Below, in pieces: positions 54,451-62,823 of a stretch of DNA of 64,000 nt. The stretch's first letter is position 1. The number at the start of each line of letters is the position of its first letter. The notes under the pieces were generated by a model that saw nothing but the letters and a program-made list of their open reading frames with translations, had not been told where the DNA came from and made no database searches. The position numbers and the translations under genes are program-made. Origin of the DNA: Polyangium jinanense (GTDB lineage Bacteria; Myxococcota; Polyangia; Polyangiales; Polyangiaceae); the NCBI RefSeq assembly GCF_028435365.1, contig NZ_JAGTJJ010000049.1, positions 1-64,000 on the forward strand. Reading direction: 5' to 3'.

Positions 54451-55892
54451 GTCCCCTCCGCGCTGCGCAAAGCGGCATCATGCAAAACGGCAGCACGCTT
54501 CACATCGCCCGCGGCAAGCTTCGCCGCCGCCGCATCGAGGAGCGCGCCGCCCACCCCTTGCGCCTTCATCGTCGAAAGCCCCGTCTGGATGAGCCCCGGC
54601 AACGTCGTCGCGCGGTACGTCGCCGCCGCCTTGAAATGCGGACGCATCTCCGCGCAGCCGGACTCACGCCACGACGACGAGGGCAACTCGCAGAGCGGGC
54701 GCATCTGCAAGAAGGCCGTGACCTCGTCGTATCGTTTCGCGAGGTAAGGGAGCGATAGCTTCACGCCTTGGGGCGGCGCCTGCTCGAACGCGAGCACCTG
54801 CGCCTCCGCGCTCTCCTGGAAGGTCGCCTCCGCCTTCGCGATCTTCGCCTCCGCCACCGTGTCCCGCACGGATTGGATTTCGTCGAGCAATTGCAGCGCT
54901 TGCCTGCGCATGGCGATCCCGAAGAGGAGCGACATCGCCGCCCGGTCGCTCCTGGCAATACGTCGATCGACATACCCGAGCATCGCGTGGATCGAGCGCT
55001 GCGCCCCGGAGGTCATGTCCGGGCTCTGCGCGCCATGCGTGACCATGAAATCCGCGTGCGGCGCGAGCGCCTCCTGCGACGTGACCTCGAATTGGGTGAT
55101 TTCCGCAGAGAGCTTCATCGCCCGGAGGGCCATTTCCTGCGGCCCCGCGCTCGCGTCATGCGCCGCTTCGAGGATCGCCGTCTCGATCGCATCGAGCTCG
55201 GTCACGGTCGCCGTCGACGCCTTCGCCGCGAGCTTCGTGTACGTAGTAAGCTCCCCGGACTCCGTCTTCCGATATGCCGCGAAGTCCGCTGCGAGATCCG
55301 CATAGGCCGCCGACAGCGGCCCGACATCGAGCGACACTTGATCGAGCACGCCCTGCACGGCGCCCATCGAAAGCTTATCCGCGGCGATCTCCGCGACGAG
55401 CGGGTCCTTTTCGGCGGCGCCCTTCGACGCGAGCGCCTCCTTGAACCTCCCCACGGCATCGATCGGCTCTTCCGAAAGGATTTCATTTTGCCGGATGCGC
55501 GCCGACCCGAGCGCGTTCCTCAGCGGACCCGGCGCCATGCTCGCTTTGTAGGACTCTGCGCACCGCTCCTCGTCGCGCACATACCCGAGGGCCTGCTCGA
55601 TATCCCCGAGCCACCGATCCATATCGCGCGGGCTTGTCACCAGCGTGTCGAGGGTCATCCCCTCCGGCCGCTCGGCCCACATCTGGATGGGCCGAGATCC
55701 ATGCGCCGCCGCTTGGTTCCACGCGCTCGCGGGCCCCTCGCTCGACGAGACGCAATACTCGCCGCCTGCCACAGGCGATGCGCAAATACGGCCGTGCCCT
55801 TCGTCCTCCCCGAACGACCCCAAACACCCAGGCAACACGACGCCCGGCGCCGCGACGACGAGCGCCGCGACGAGGTAATCCCCTCGCCTCAT
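54447..55892 (-). CDS. helical lipoprotein of the toxin operon
   Basis: 481 residues. A lipobox LPGC (Cys23) ends the signal peptide. The rest is mostly alpha-helical (LGYVDRRIARSDRAAMSLL; IAKAEATFQESAEAQVLAF) without catalytic motifs. A good Shine-Dalgarno (AGGAGGGG) precedes the ATG at 55892, so this is the first gene of the operon. The stop overlaps the toxin start as ATGA. Because it is co-expressed with a secreted toxin-like protein, it may be its export or cell-surface partner; that is an inference. Confidence 0.65.
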   Translation of the reverse strand: MRRGDYLVAALVVAAPGVVLPGCLGSFGEDEGHGRICASPVAGGEYCVSSSEGPASAWNQAAAHGSRPIQMWAERPEGMTLDTLVTSPRDMDRWLGDIEQALGYVRDEERCAESYKASMAPGPLRNALGSARIRQNEILSEEPIDAVGRFKEALASKGAAEKDPLVAEIAADKLSMGAVQGVLDQVSLDVGPLSAAYADLAADFAAYRKTESGELTTYTKLAAKASTATVTELDAIETAILEAAHDASAGPQEMALRAMKLSAEITQFEVTSQEALAPHADFMVTHGAQSPDMTSGAQRSIHAMLGYVDRRIARSDRAAMSLLFGIAMRRQALQLLDEIQSVRDTVAEAKIAKAEATFQESAEAQVLAFEQAPPQGVKLSLPYLAKRYDEVTAFLQMRPLCELPSSSWRESGCAEMRPHFKAAATYRATTLPGLIQTGLSTMKAQGVGGALLDAAAAKLAAGDVKRAAVLHDAALRSAEGT

Positions 55893-56145
55893 CTGGAAAC
55901 CCCTCCTGCGATGAGCTGTGGCCCATCTATCAGGAGGACGAACGGGTCGGGCAAGACAAAAGACAAAGAGCGCGGATGTTGTCTGTCCGGCTCACGGCCC
56001 AGCGGGGAACGGTCGCGGGGGTGAGGCACCCCCTCTCCCCCCGAGAGTTTTGTCTCGGGAGCTGAATCGCCTCCAAACCCTCGCCGGGCGAGGCGCCCCC
56101 CGTGGTAGGCTTTGCGCGCTCGCCCCGCGGCGCGCTCGATACTCC

Positions 56146-59100
56146 ATGGAGACGACCCTCGGCTTCCCCACTCCTCCGGACGCCCACATCGAGCACGGTG
56201 TGGCGCTCTTCGGCCCGAGCGAGTTCGAAGGCGGCGCGCTCGCCGCAGGCCGCCCCTTCCAGGAAGCGCTGCCCTTCGGCGGGCGCGCCGAAATCCTCGC
56301 GGCCCTCGTCGACTTCGCAAGCGCACGCGGCACGGCGCGCGTCGCCGTGCTCCCCGGGCGCTCCGGCTCCGGCAAGACAAGCCTGCTCTCCGCGCTCGCC
56401 GACGCCCTCGCCGCGCAGCGGGTCGGCACCATGCTGCGCTTCGCGACCGACATCACCAGCGCGCCGACCCCGACACGCCTGCCGCCCGGCCCGTGCCTGA
56501 TCGTGATCGACGACGCGGGCCGCAAAGCCGCGCCCGCGATGCTCCTGCCCATGGCGATCGATCGCCGCGACGTGCGCTTCGTGCTGACGACGCGCCCCGC
56601 GGGCCTGCCGCGCCTCTCGGCGCTCCTCGCGCAGGTCGGGCTCTCGTCGGACCTGGTGCGCATCCTGCCCGAGCTCGGCGCGCTCTCGCCGAGCGAGGCG
56701 GAAGCGGCCGCGCAGCATGTGCTCGGCGATGCGCCCGGCGAGTTCGCTGCCGCCCTCGCCAAGCACGCCGAGGGGCATCCCTTCGTGATCGCGCTGGCCG
56801 GCCGGCTCGTGCGGGAAGAGGCCATTCATCCCGTCTTGCTCGGCAAGGGCGAGCTCGCGGCGTGCGCACTCGATCGGGGCCACGAGCTGCTCCTGCTCCG
56901 CTCCTCCGCCGCGGGGGATCCAAAACTCCTCGCCGGCGTGCTCGCGCTCGTCGCGCTCCTCGCGCCGGTGCGCACCTCGGACGAGCGCTTCCTTCAGGGC
57001 GCGGGGGATCTGCTCGGGTGTCGCCGTCGTGATCTCGTGTCGGCGCTCCGCGCGCTCGAAGCCGCGGGCGTCGTCGATCGGGGCCCACACGGCGCGCGTG
57101 TCGTCCCCGGCGCGCTCTCGGATCACGCGCTCTACCGCGCGCTCGTCGGACCCTTGACCGCGGGCAGCCTCGCGGGCTCGCTCGACGATCGCGTGCGCGC
57201 GCTGGAAGAGCGCTTCGGCGCCCACGCCATCGTCCCGCTCATCCGCAACGCCGGCGAGCTCGACGGCCCCTCCCTCCCGAGCGGCGCTTCCGACGAGATC
57301 ACGACCGCCCTCTTCCGCCACGTCCGCGCGGGCATCGACGCGGCCTCGGCGGCGGATCGATGCCGCCTCCTCGCCGGCCTGCGTGAGCTCTCCTCGGATC
57401 ATCCCGCCGCGATGCTCGACCTCGCCGCAGCGGTCCTCCGTTCTCCTGCGCAGACCGAGGCCGCGCGGGGCCCCAGCGCCCTCTTCTCCGCCGTGTCCGT
57501 CCTCTACGAGCTCCCCGCGATCCTGCGCCGCGTGGGCCTGCACCTCGCGCACTTGCCCCGCGCCGCCGACCTCCTCTGGGAGCTCGGCCGCGACGATCTC
57601 CGTCTCCAGAGCCCGCACCCCGATCACCCCATGCGTGTCCTCCGCGAGCTCGCCTCGCGCTCGTCGGCGCGCCCTGCCGGCGTCCACGAGTCCTTGCTCG
57701 ACGCCGTCGATCGATGGCTCGTCGCGGACGACGCGCACGATCACAAGCACTCACCGCTCGACGTGATCGACACCTTCCTCTCCGAGGGCGCCGCCTTCGC
57801 CGGCCCCTCCGACGAGCGCCGCCGCGCCCTGCGGAAGCAAGCCCTCGCCGCGCTCTCCGGCTGCGCGCAATCGCCGAAACGACGCGCGGCTCTCTCGGGG
57901 GTCAACGGCCTCGAGCGTGTCCTCTCCGACGGCTCCGGTGGTTCTTCGCTCGGCGAGCGGATGGAGCCTGGGTGGCGCGACGAGGAGCGGCTCGAGATCC
58001 TCGCGATGCTCGGCGCCGCCGCGTCGAACTCCGGCGACCCGCTCGTCCATTTCGCCGTCGCCGACGCGCTTCGCCGCGCGGCCCGGCGTGCGAGCTCTCC
58101 GGACGTCCGCGCCGCGGCCGAGACGGCCCTCGGCAACGTCCCGACCTCGACGGAGCGCAGGCTCTACGAGGCCCTCACGCAACGCTCGCCCGCGCAGCGC
58201 GGCTTGATCGACATGCCGCCGAGCGAGATCCCGGGCTCGGGCGAGATCGATCGTGGCACGGAGCGCCGCTCGGCGGACGCGTGTCGCGCGGTCGTCGACG
58301 AGATGCTCGCCGAGGGCCGCGCGCCTGCGCAGACGGCCGAGGGGCTCGGCGCGGCGCTCGAAGCCCTCGCGCTCGCGGGCAAATCCGGCTCGCCGCGGCT
58401 CCTCCTGCACGTCCTCTCCCGCAAGCACCCGGCGGCGGCGGTGACCATTTGCGAGGCCGTCATGGGCGCGCCCGAGAGCCCACTCGGCCCGCACGTCGCC
58501 TCCTTGCTCCACGCGCTCCGCGAAGCCTCGCCCGAGCGCGCCGAGGCCCTCGTCGGCAGCATCGTCGGGGGCGGCAACGCCACGCTTTGCGCCTCGCTCG
58601 CGCAGGTCTTCCATCGCTGGGTCGAAAAGCCCCTGCCGGGCGATCGCGAAGCGCTCCGGCACCTCCTCGGGCACCGCGACGGCTTCGTCCGACGCGCGGC
58701 GCTCGGCGCGCTCCGCACGCTGGCCAAGTCCTCTCCACGCGACGCGGTCGAGCTCGCGGTCGGGGTGGATCTCTCCGAGGGCCCCGAGGTCGCCGAGGCC
58801 CTCTTCGGCGCCCTCGACGCGGGCGGCCTCTTCTCCGAAGGCGCGCTCTCCGAGGAGGAGATCATCCTCTTCCTCACGCGCCTCGGTGCGGCCCGCAGCC
58901 TCGACGGCCACTCCACGATGCGCTTCCTCCACCACGCTGGCAAGCGCATGCCCGAGGACGTCACGGGCCTCTTCATCGAGCGCATCGCGCGCGCCGCGTC
59001 CGGCATCGTCGCGGGCGCCGAGGAGTACGAGCCGCTCCCGCCCGAGGGCTTGTCTGCGATCCTCACGGGCCTCGCGCGCTCGCCGGAGTGGCTCCCGCTC

Positions 59101-59592
59101 CTGCGCCGTGTCCGCCACCTCGCGCGGGCCCGCATTGGCTGGGTCCGCTTCCATGCCGCGCGCCTCTTCCACGACGCCTCGCGCTCGTTTGCGTTGCCGA
59201 CGGTCGAGGTCCTCTCCGAGTGGGTGCAGGACGGCGGCGAGAGCGAGCTCGAAGCGATCTCCGCGCTCCTCGAAGAGGCGCCGCCCACCTTCCTCTTCGC
59301 GCACCTCGAGCTCGTCGCCACGCTCCTCCGGCGCGCGCACACGACCGGCGAGGGCTGCTTCGAGCGGGTCCGGAGCGCGCTCTTCTCGGTCGTCACGGGC
59401 CAGGCGCGACCGCGCTCGGGCGCCCGGGCAGAGCGCAGCGAAACGCTCCTCCGCTCGCAGGCCCGGGAAGCCGCTGCTCGATTGCCCCCGAAATCCCCCG
59501 AGCAAAAATTCTTCGAATCGGTCGCCAAGCACGCGGAGGCCCTCCTCGCCGAGGAAGACGCGGGCCAGGACGACGAGCTCTTCGATCTCTGA
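56146..59592 (+). CDS. large P-loop (STAND-like) ATPase with HEAT-like repeats
   Basis: 1148 residues. A P-loop GRSGSGKT (71-78) and a Walker B CLIVIDDAG (Asp122, Asp123) lie near the N-terminus, then RFVLTTRPAG as the sensor strand. The winged-helix-like region follows. From about residue 480 on, long alpha-helical HEAT/ARM-like repeats (AADALRRAARRASSPDVRAAAETAL; VRRAALGALRTLA) run to the end. There is no HTH or recognisable effector domain. This layout resembles NLR/STAND sensors. Start ATG 56146 is chosen for coding bias. A -10-like TAGGCT lies at 56106-56111. It is followed 1 base later by a small membrane protein. Confidence 0.75.
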   Translation: METTLGFPTPPDAHIEHGVALFGPSEFEGGALAAGRPFQEALPFGGRAEILAALVDFASARGTARVAVLPGRSGSGKTSLLSALADALAAQRVGTMLRFATDITSAPTPTRLPPGPCLIVIDDAGRKAAPAMLLPMAIDRRDVRFVLTTRPAGLPRLSALLAQVGLSSDLVRILPELGALSPSEAEAAAQHVLGDAPGEFAAALAKHAEGHPFVIALAGRLVREEAIHPVLLGKGELAACALDRGHELLLLRSSAAGDPKLLAGVLALVALLAPVRTSDERFLQGAGDLLGCRRRDLVSALRALEAAGVVDRGPHGARVVPGALSDHALYRALVGPLTAGSLAGSLDDRVRALEERFGAHAIVPLIRNAGELDGPSLPSGASDEITTALFRHVRAGIDAASAADRCRLLAGLRELSSDHPAAMLDLAAAVLRSPAQTEAARGPSALFSAVSVLYELPAILRRVGLHLAHLPRAADLLWELGRDDLRLQSPHPDHPMRVLRELASRSSARPAGVHESLLDAVDRWLVADDAHDHKHSPLDVIDTFLSEGAAFAGPSDERRRALRKQALAALSGCAQSPKRRAALSGVNGLERVLSDGSGGSSLGERMEPGWRDEERLEILAMLGAAASNSGDPLVHFAVADALRRAARRASSPDVRAAAETALGNVPTSTERRLYEALTQRSPAQRGLIDMPPSEIPGSGEIDRGTERRSADACRAVVDEMLAEGRAPAQTAEGLGAALEALALAGKSGSPRLLLHVLSRKHPAAAVTICEAVMGAPESPLGPHVASLLHALREASPERAEALVGSIVGGGNATLCASLAQVFHRWVEKPLPGDREALRHLLGHRDGFVRRAALGALRTLAKSSPRDAVELAVGVDLSEGPEVAEALFGALDAGGLFSEGALSEEEIILFLTRLGAARSLDGHSTMRFLHHAGKRMPEDVTGLFIERIARAASGIVAGAEEYEPLPPEGLSAILTGLARSPEWLPLLRRVRHLARARIGWVRFHAARLFHDASRSFALPTVEVLSEWVQDGGESELEAISALLEEAPPTFLFAHLELVATLLRRAHTTGEGCFERVRSALFSVVTGQARPRSGARAERSETLLRSQAREAAARLPPKSPEQKFFESVAKHAEALLAEEDAGQDDELFDL

Positions 59593-59593
59593 C

Positions 59594-60049
59594 ATGCGGT
59601 CCCTGCCCTTTTTCCTGGTCACGCTCCTGCTCCCCGCGATCGCCTGGGCCGAACCCCCGGCAGCGCCGCCGGAACCCCCGCCGACGCCGTTCTGGACCGG
59701 TCCCCGCATTGCGGCGTCGTTCGTCGTGGGTGCGGGCATCGGTGGGATCGTGGCGGGCGCGGTGTATGCGGCGCGCTCGGACGAGGCGAATGCGGCGACG
59801 AAGCAGCATTGCCTCACGTCGGATCCGGACAAGTGCGACGCGGAGGGATATGCGCTCCGCGACAAGGCGACGGTCGACGGGCGGATCGCGACCACGGCGC
59901 TCGGCGTGGGCGCGGCGGGGGTCTTTCTTGGATTGGTGCTCGCGTGGATCAATCCCGAGCCGCATTCGAGCCCGACGCAGCCGCAGGTCTCCATTGCACC
60001 CCTCCTGAGCGGGGAGCAGCGGGGAATCGTGGTGTTGGGTCGGTTCTAA
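59594..60049 (+). CDS. small secreted membrane protein
   Basis: 151 residues. It has a signal peptide (cleavage near AWAEPP), a Pro-rich stretch, two membrane segments (about 38-58 and 98-116) and a short Cys pair (HCLTSDPDKC) between them. It starts 1 base after the STAND-like gene stop, so the two are in one operon. The C-terminus ends QRGIVVLGRF. The family is not recognised. Confidence 0.65.
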   Translation: MRSLPFFLVTLLLPAIAWAEPPAAPPEPPPTPFWTGPRIAASFVVGAGIGGIVAGAVYAARSDEANAATKQHCLTSDPDKCDAEGYALRDKATVDGRIATTALGVGAAGVFLGLVLAWINPEPHSSPTQPQVSIAPLLSGEQRGIVVLGRF

Positions 60050-60351
60050 TCGGGGAACGCTGGCCGGCATGACCTGCTTCGGCGGGCGGCTGGGGTGGGC
60101 TCGACACATGCCACGACGGGCCTGTCCGTCCGGCACATCCTCCGGCGCAGGTTGGCGCAAGCATTGGAGATTCCGGGGACGCCCCCGTTCCCCTGCCGAG
60201 CCGCCCGATCCTTACGTTTCCGCGATGGCTCCCGACGAAAAGTTGCTGTGATTCCGCGGTGGTGCGGAGCTTGCCAAGGGCACGCCGCACGACGCCCCAG
60301 GGTCGGCCCTAGGTGCCGACGGCGGGGCAAACCTCGGAGCTCATCGACAAC
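60050..60351. other. intergenic region upstream of the Cys-rich lipoprotein gene
   Basis: 302 bases with no convincing gene. Long antisense frames cross it but lack codon bias. I see no clear hairpin terminator or standard promoter box. Confidence 0.35.
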
Positions 60352-61533
60352 ATGCAATCTCGCAATCGCGTTCTTCTCGCCAGTCTTCTCCTCACATCCC
60401 TCGTGGCCTTTGGCTGCACGGAGACCAACAACGGCGGCAGCGGCGGCGCTGGCGGCTCCGGCGGCGCTGGCGGCGTCGGCGGCGTCGGCGGCTCCGGTGG
60501 TTCCGGTGGCGCGGGCGGCTCCGGTGGTTCCGGTGGCGCGGGCGGCTCCGGTGGTTCCGGTGGTACGGGCGGCGGTGGCCCGGCCTGCGCCAATTTCAAC
60601 GGCACCTACGTCGTGACGGAGCCGGCCCCGTGCCCCATGGGGGGGCTGCTCAAGAGCGCATGCGTCGCGCAAAACGACTGCACACTCACCGTCTCCACCA
60701 ACATGGGCGTGATGACCGGCACCGTGGACGGGGATGTCGCGACCTTCTCGGGCGAGCTCTCCCACCTCTCCACGAAGTCTCCCTACGAATGCACCGCCAA
60801 GCTCGAGAACGGCAATCTGGCGCTGAATTGCACCGTCACCACGACGGGCACGACCTGCGCCATGGCGCTCCCCGAGCAGGCCCTCCCGGCCAGCGCCACG
60901 AGCGCCTGCTGCGACCTCGTGGGACAGAACTGCGGCGCCGGCAGCGAATGCACGCTGGTCGACCCCGCGGGGGAAAAGAAGACCTACTTCTCGGTGTGCG
61001 AGGCCGTGGGCGGCGCCGTCGCGGAGGGCGCTGCGTGTACGCGGACCGCCTTCGGCGAAGACAACTGCGCCCCGGGCCTGCTCTGCACCGACGACGCCAA
61101 GGCGCCGAACAACTTCGCCTGCCGGGAGTACTGCGCCAAGGCGAGTGATTGCGACGCGGGCGAGCTGTGCCTCGCCTACTGGACCGGTTCGCCCCTGGCC
61201 GGTGTCTGCATCCCGACCTGTACACCCTTCAGCAATGGTTGCGAGGCGGGCTCGACGTGTCGCGACCGCAACTCCCTCACGAACGACGGAATCGTGGACA
61301 TCTCCGGCGCCGGCGGCTTCGCGTGCGGCCACGCCGGCCCCGTGCCCGTCGGCGAGATCTGCCTGTGGGACGCCGATTGCGGCGTGAATGCCCGGTGCGG
61401 CGTCGAGTTTTCCGCGGGTGACAACAACAAACGCTGCCTCGCGTATTGCGACGACGCACACCCCTGCTCCGGTGGGAAGTCCTGCTTCTCGTACAACATC
61501 CCCGACTACATGGACTTCGGCGAGTGCCAGTAA
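60352..61533 (+). CDS. Gly-rich, Cys-rich lipoprotein
   Basis: 393 residues. A lipobox AFGC (Cys22) is followed by a Gly/Ser/Ala/Val spacer of about 55 residues (GGSGGSGGAGG-type) and a Cys-rich body with short domains (CVAQNDCTLTV; CAKASDCDAGELCLAYW). It lacks the nine-fold repeat of the other Cys-rich lipoprotein but shares the same plan: lipobox, Gly spacer, Cys domains. It should be exposed at the cell surface. GTG 60313 is open in frame, but ATG 60352 gives the proper signal peptide. Confidence 0.78.
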   Translation: MQSRNRVLLASLLLTSLVAFGCTETNNGGSGGAGGSGGAGGVGGVGGSGGSGGAGGSGGSGGAGGSGGSGGTGGGGPACANFNGTYVVTEPAPCPMGGLLKSACVAQNDCTLTVSTNMGVMTGTVDGDVATFSGELSHLSTKSPYECTAKLENGNLALNCTVTTTGTTCAMALPEQALPASATSACCDLVGQNCGAGSECTLVDPAGEKKTYFSVCEAVGGAVAEGAACTRTAFGEDNCAPGLLCTDDAKAPNNFACREYCAKASDCDAGELCLAYWTGSPLAGVCIPTCTPFSNGCEAGSTCRDRNSLTNDGIVDISGAGGFACGHAGPVPVGEICLWDADCGVNARCGVEFSAGDNNKRCLAYCDDAHPCSGGKSCFSYNIPDYMDFGECQ

Positions 61534-61542
61534 CAAAGGCCG

Positions 61543-61570
61543 GGAGGCTTTTGCTCCGGCAAAAGCCTCC
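61543..61570 (+). terminator. perfect 12-bp hairpin after the Cys-rich lipoprotein
   Basis: GGAGGCTTTTGC (61543-61554) pairs with GCAAAAGCCTCC (61559-61570) around a TCCG loop, 10 bases after the stop. A T-rich tract does not follow, so it may be a weak or rho-assisted terminator. Confidence 0.6.
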
Positions 61571-61775
61571 TGGTGTCGGGGGTGGGGGAATTCAGCCGTT
61601 GGGCGCGGCGACCTCGGGCTCGGCCGCGTCCTCGGCGCCTCGGTCTCGTTGGCGACACCGCGTGAGCTGGCCCTATCGACGCCCAGACGCGCGATTTTGC
61701 GGCGATCGACGCACCTGGAGGGGAACGGAGGAAAGGTCCGGCGGGGATCCGAAAAGCGCCTCGAGAGCTCGCCTC

Positions 61776-62033
61776 TCACCCGCTCGATCGTGACGGCGAC
61801 GGCACCGTCGACGGATCCGGCGCAGCGGGCAACGTAGGATCGTGCTCGCCTTCTCGTGCCCGCTCGGGACCGCCGCCGGGACGGGGTGGGACAGGCTCGG
61901 TATTGCTCGGGCGCAGCGGGATCGAAGCGTCGCTCGCGGGAAGATTGCTCTTCCCGGGCATGGACGGCAGCTCCCCTCCGGGGGGCGGCTCCTTCGTCCC
62001 TGGCTCACCCGCGCTTGTCTTGTTCCAGGCCAT
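61776..62033 (-). CDS. small Pro-rich hypothetical protein
   Basis: 85 residues (MAWNKTSAGEPG start), rich in Pro, Ser and Glu, with no clear fold, signal or motif. It overlaps the Gln-rich lipoprotein stop by one base (TGATG) and has moderate third-position GC, so it is probably real but short. An earlier start at 62132 would run into the lipoprotein repeats. Confidence 0.45.
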   Translation of the reverse strand: MAWNKTSAGEPGTKEPPPGGELPSMPGKSNLPASDASIPLRPSNTEPVPPRPGGGPERAREGEHDPTLPAAPDPSTVPSPSRSSG

Positions 62034-62467
62034 CAGCGCGTTCCACCTCCCTGCGTGCCGCCGCCCTGCTGCCCAGGCCGCTGCTGCTGGCCGCCTTGCT
62101 GCTGGCCGCCTTGCTGCTGGCCACCTTGCCACTGCCCACCTTGCTGCTGGCCGCCTTGCTGCTGCTGACCGCCCTGCTGCCCGGCCCCTTGCTGCCCGGT
62201 TCCTTGGCCTTGATCGGGCCTCACCTGGTCCTCGGGGCCTCGCGGGTATTCGGAGCCTTGTTGTTGTCCGGCGCCTTGTTGTTGTTGCCCGGCGCCTTGT
62301 TGTTGTTGCCCGGCGCCTTGTTGCCCCGCGCCTTGTTGCTGCTCGGTGCCCTGTTGCCCGGCCCCTTGTGGGCTGCGGTCGGTCCCGAGCGCCTTCCCTC
62401 CACCTTGCTCCGTCTCACATGCCGCGAGAAGCAGCGCAGCCGCCGCTCCCATCATCAGCTTCCTCAT
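62033..62467 (-). CDS. Gln/Gly-repeat lipoprotein
   Basis: 144 residues. The signal peptide MRKLMMGAAAALLLAACETE has a lipobox LAAC (Cys17). The rest is a low-complexity tract of GAGQQ- and QQGGQ-type units. The short signal and repeats suggest a surface or secreted polymer-like protein, but a chance repetitive frame cannot be excluded. Start ATG 62467 is the first with a proper signal peptide; the upstream frame is open to 62650. Confidence 0.6.
   Translation of the reverse strand: MRKLMMGAAAALLLAACETEQGGGKALGTDRSPQGAGQQGTEQQQGAGQQGAGQQQQGAGQQQQGAGQQQGSEYPRGPEDQVRPDQGQGTGQQGAGQQGGQQQQGGQQQGGQWQGGQQQGGQQQGGQQQRPGQQGGGTQGGGTR
62085..62340. repeat. Gln/Gly-encoding tandem repeats
   Basis: From about 62085 to 62180, 15-base units (GCTGGCCGCCTTGCT-like) encode QQGGQ on the minus strand; from about 62266 to 62330, 21-base units (GGCGCCTTGTTGTTGTTGCCC-like) encode QQQQGAG. 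Repeats are imperfect. Confidence 0.7.
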
Positions 62468-62823
62468 GATTGCCCCCAATGGCTGCGCGCGAGCGCTTGG
62501 CTCGCGATTCCGCGTCCCGCGCAGCAATCCTCGAGCCACGAGGTGCCGTGTGCACGGATCTCCCCTCGGACCGAGCGCTCCTCCGGCAAGCGTATCCGCC
62601 CCGGCGCCATGCCCGTCCGCCGGGCGCGCGTTGGCGGTTCCCACCTCCATGCCTGGAGGCTGGCACCTCCAACCCTCGACACGCCCCGCCCTCGCGCCCC
62701 CCGTCCCGTCCCCGAAAACACCATTCCTTTCGACAGGATCGCCCCAAGGGCCCCGCGCCCCGCCGAGGTGGCATGTCCGTTGCGATAGGGGCTTTCATCC
62801 CTCGCATACGGAGAATCAATCCC
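62468..62823. other. divergent intergenic region with a sigma-54-like promoter
   Basis: 356 bases between the Gln-rich lipoprotein and the metalloprotease, with no gene. It contains the sigma-54-like element listed separately; no obvious enhancer palindrome is seen. Confidence 0.4.
62769..62783 (+). promoter_or_regulatory. sigma-54 (RpoN)-type promoter of the metalloprotease gene
   Basis: TGGCATG-TCCG-TTGC at 62769-62783 matches the -24/-12 consensus (TGGCAYG-N4-TTGC), with GG at 62770-62771 and GC at 62782-62783 separated by exactly 10 bases. The expected start site is near 62795, giving a leader of about 29 bases with GGAG before the ATG 62824. Confidence 0.6.

Noticed and set aside
55930..59994. 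Long minus-strand frames opposite the STAND-like ATPase
   Set aside because: No motif, and the sense frame shows Walker A/B and repeats; the antisense is a GC-bias artefact.
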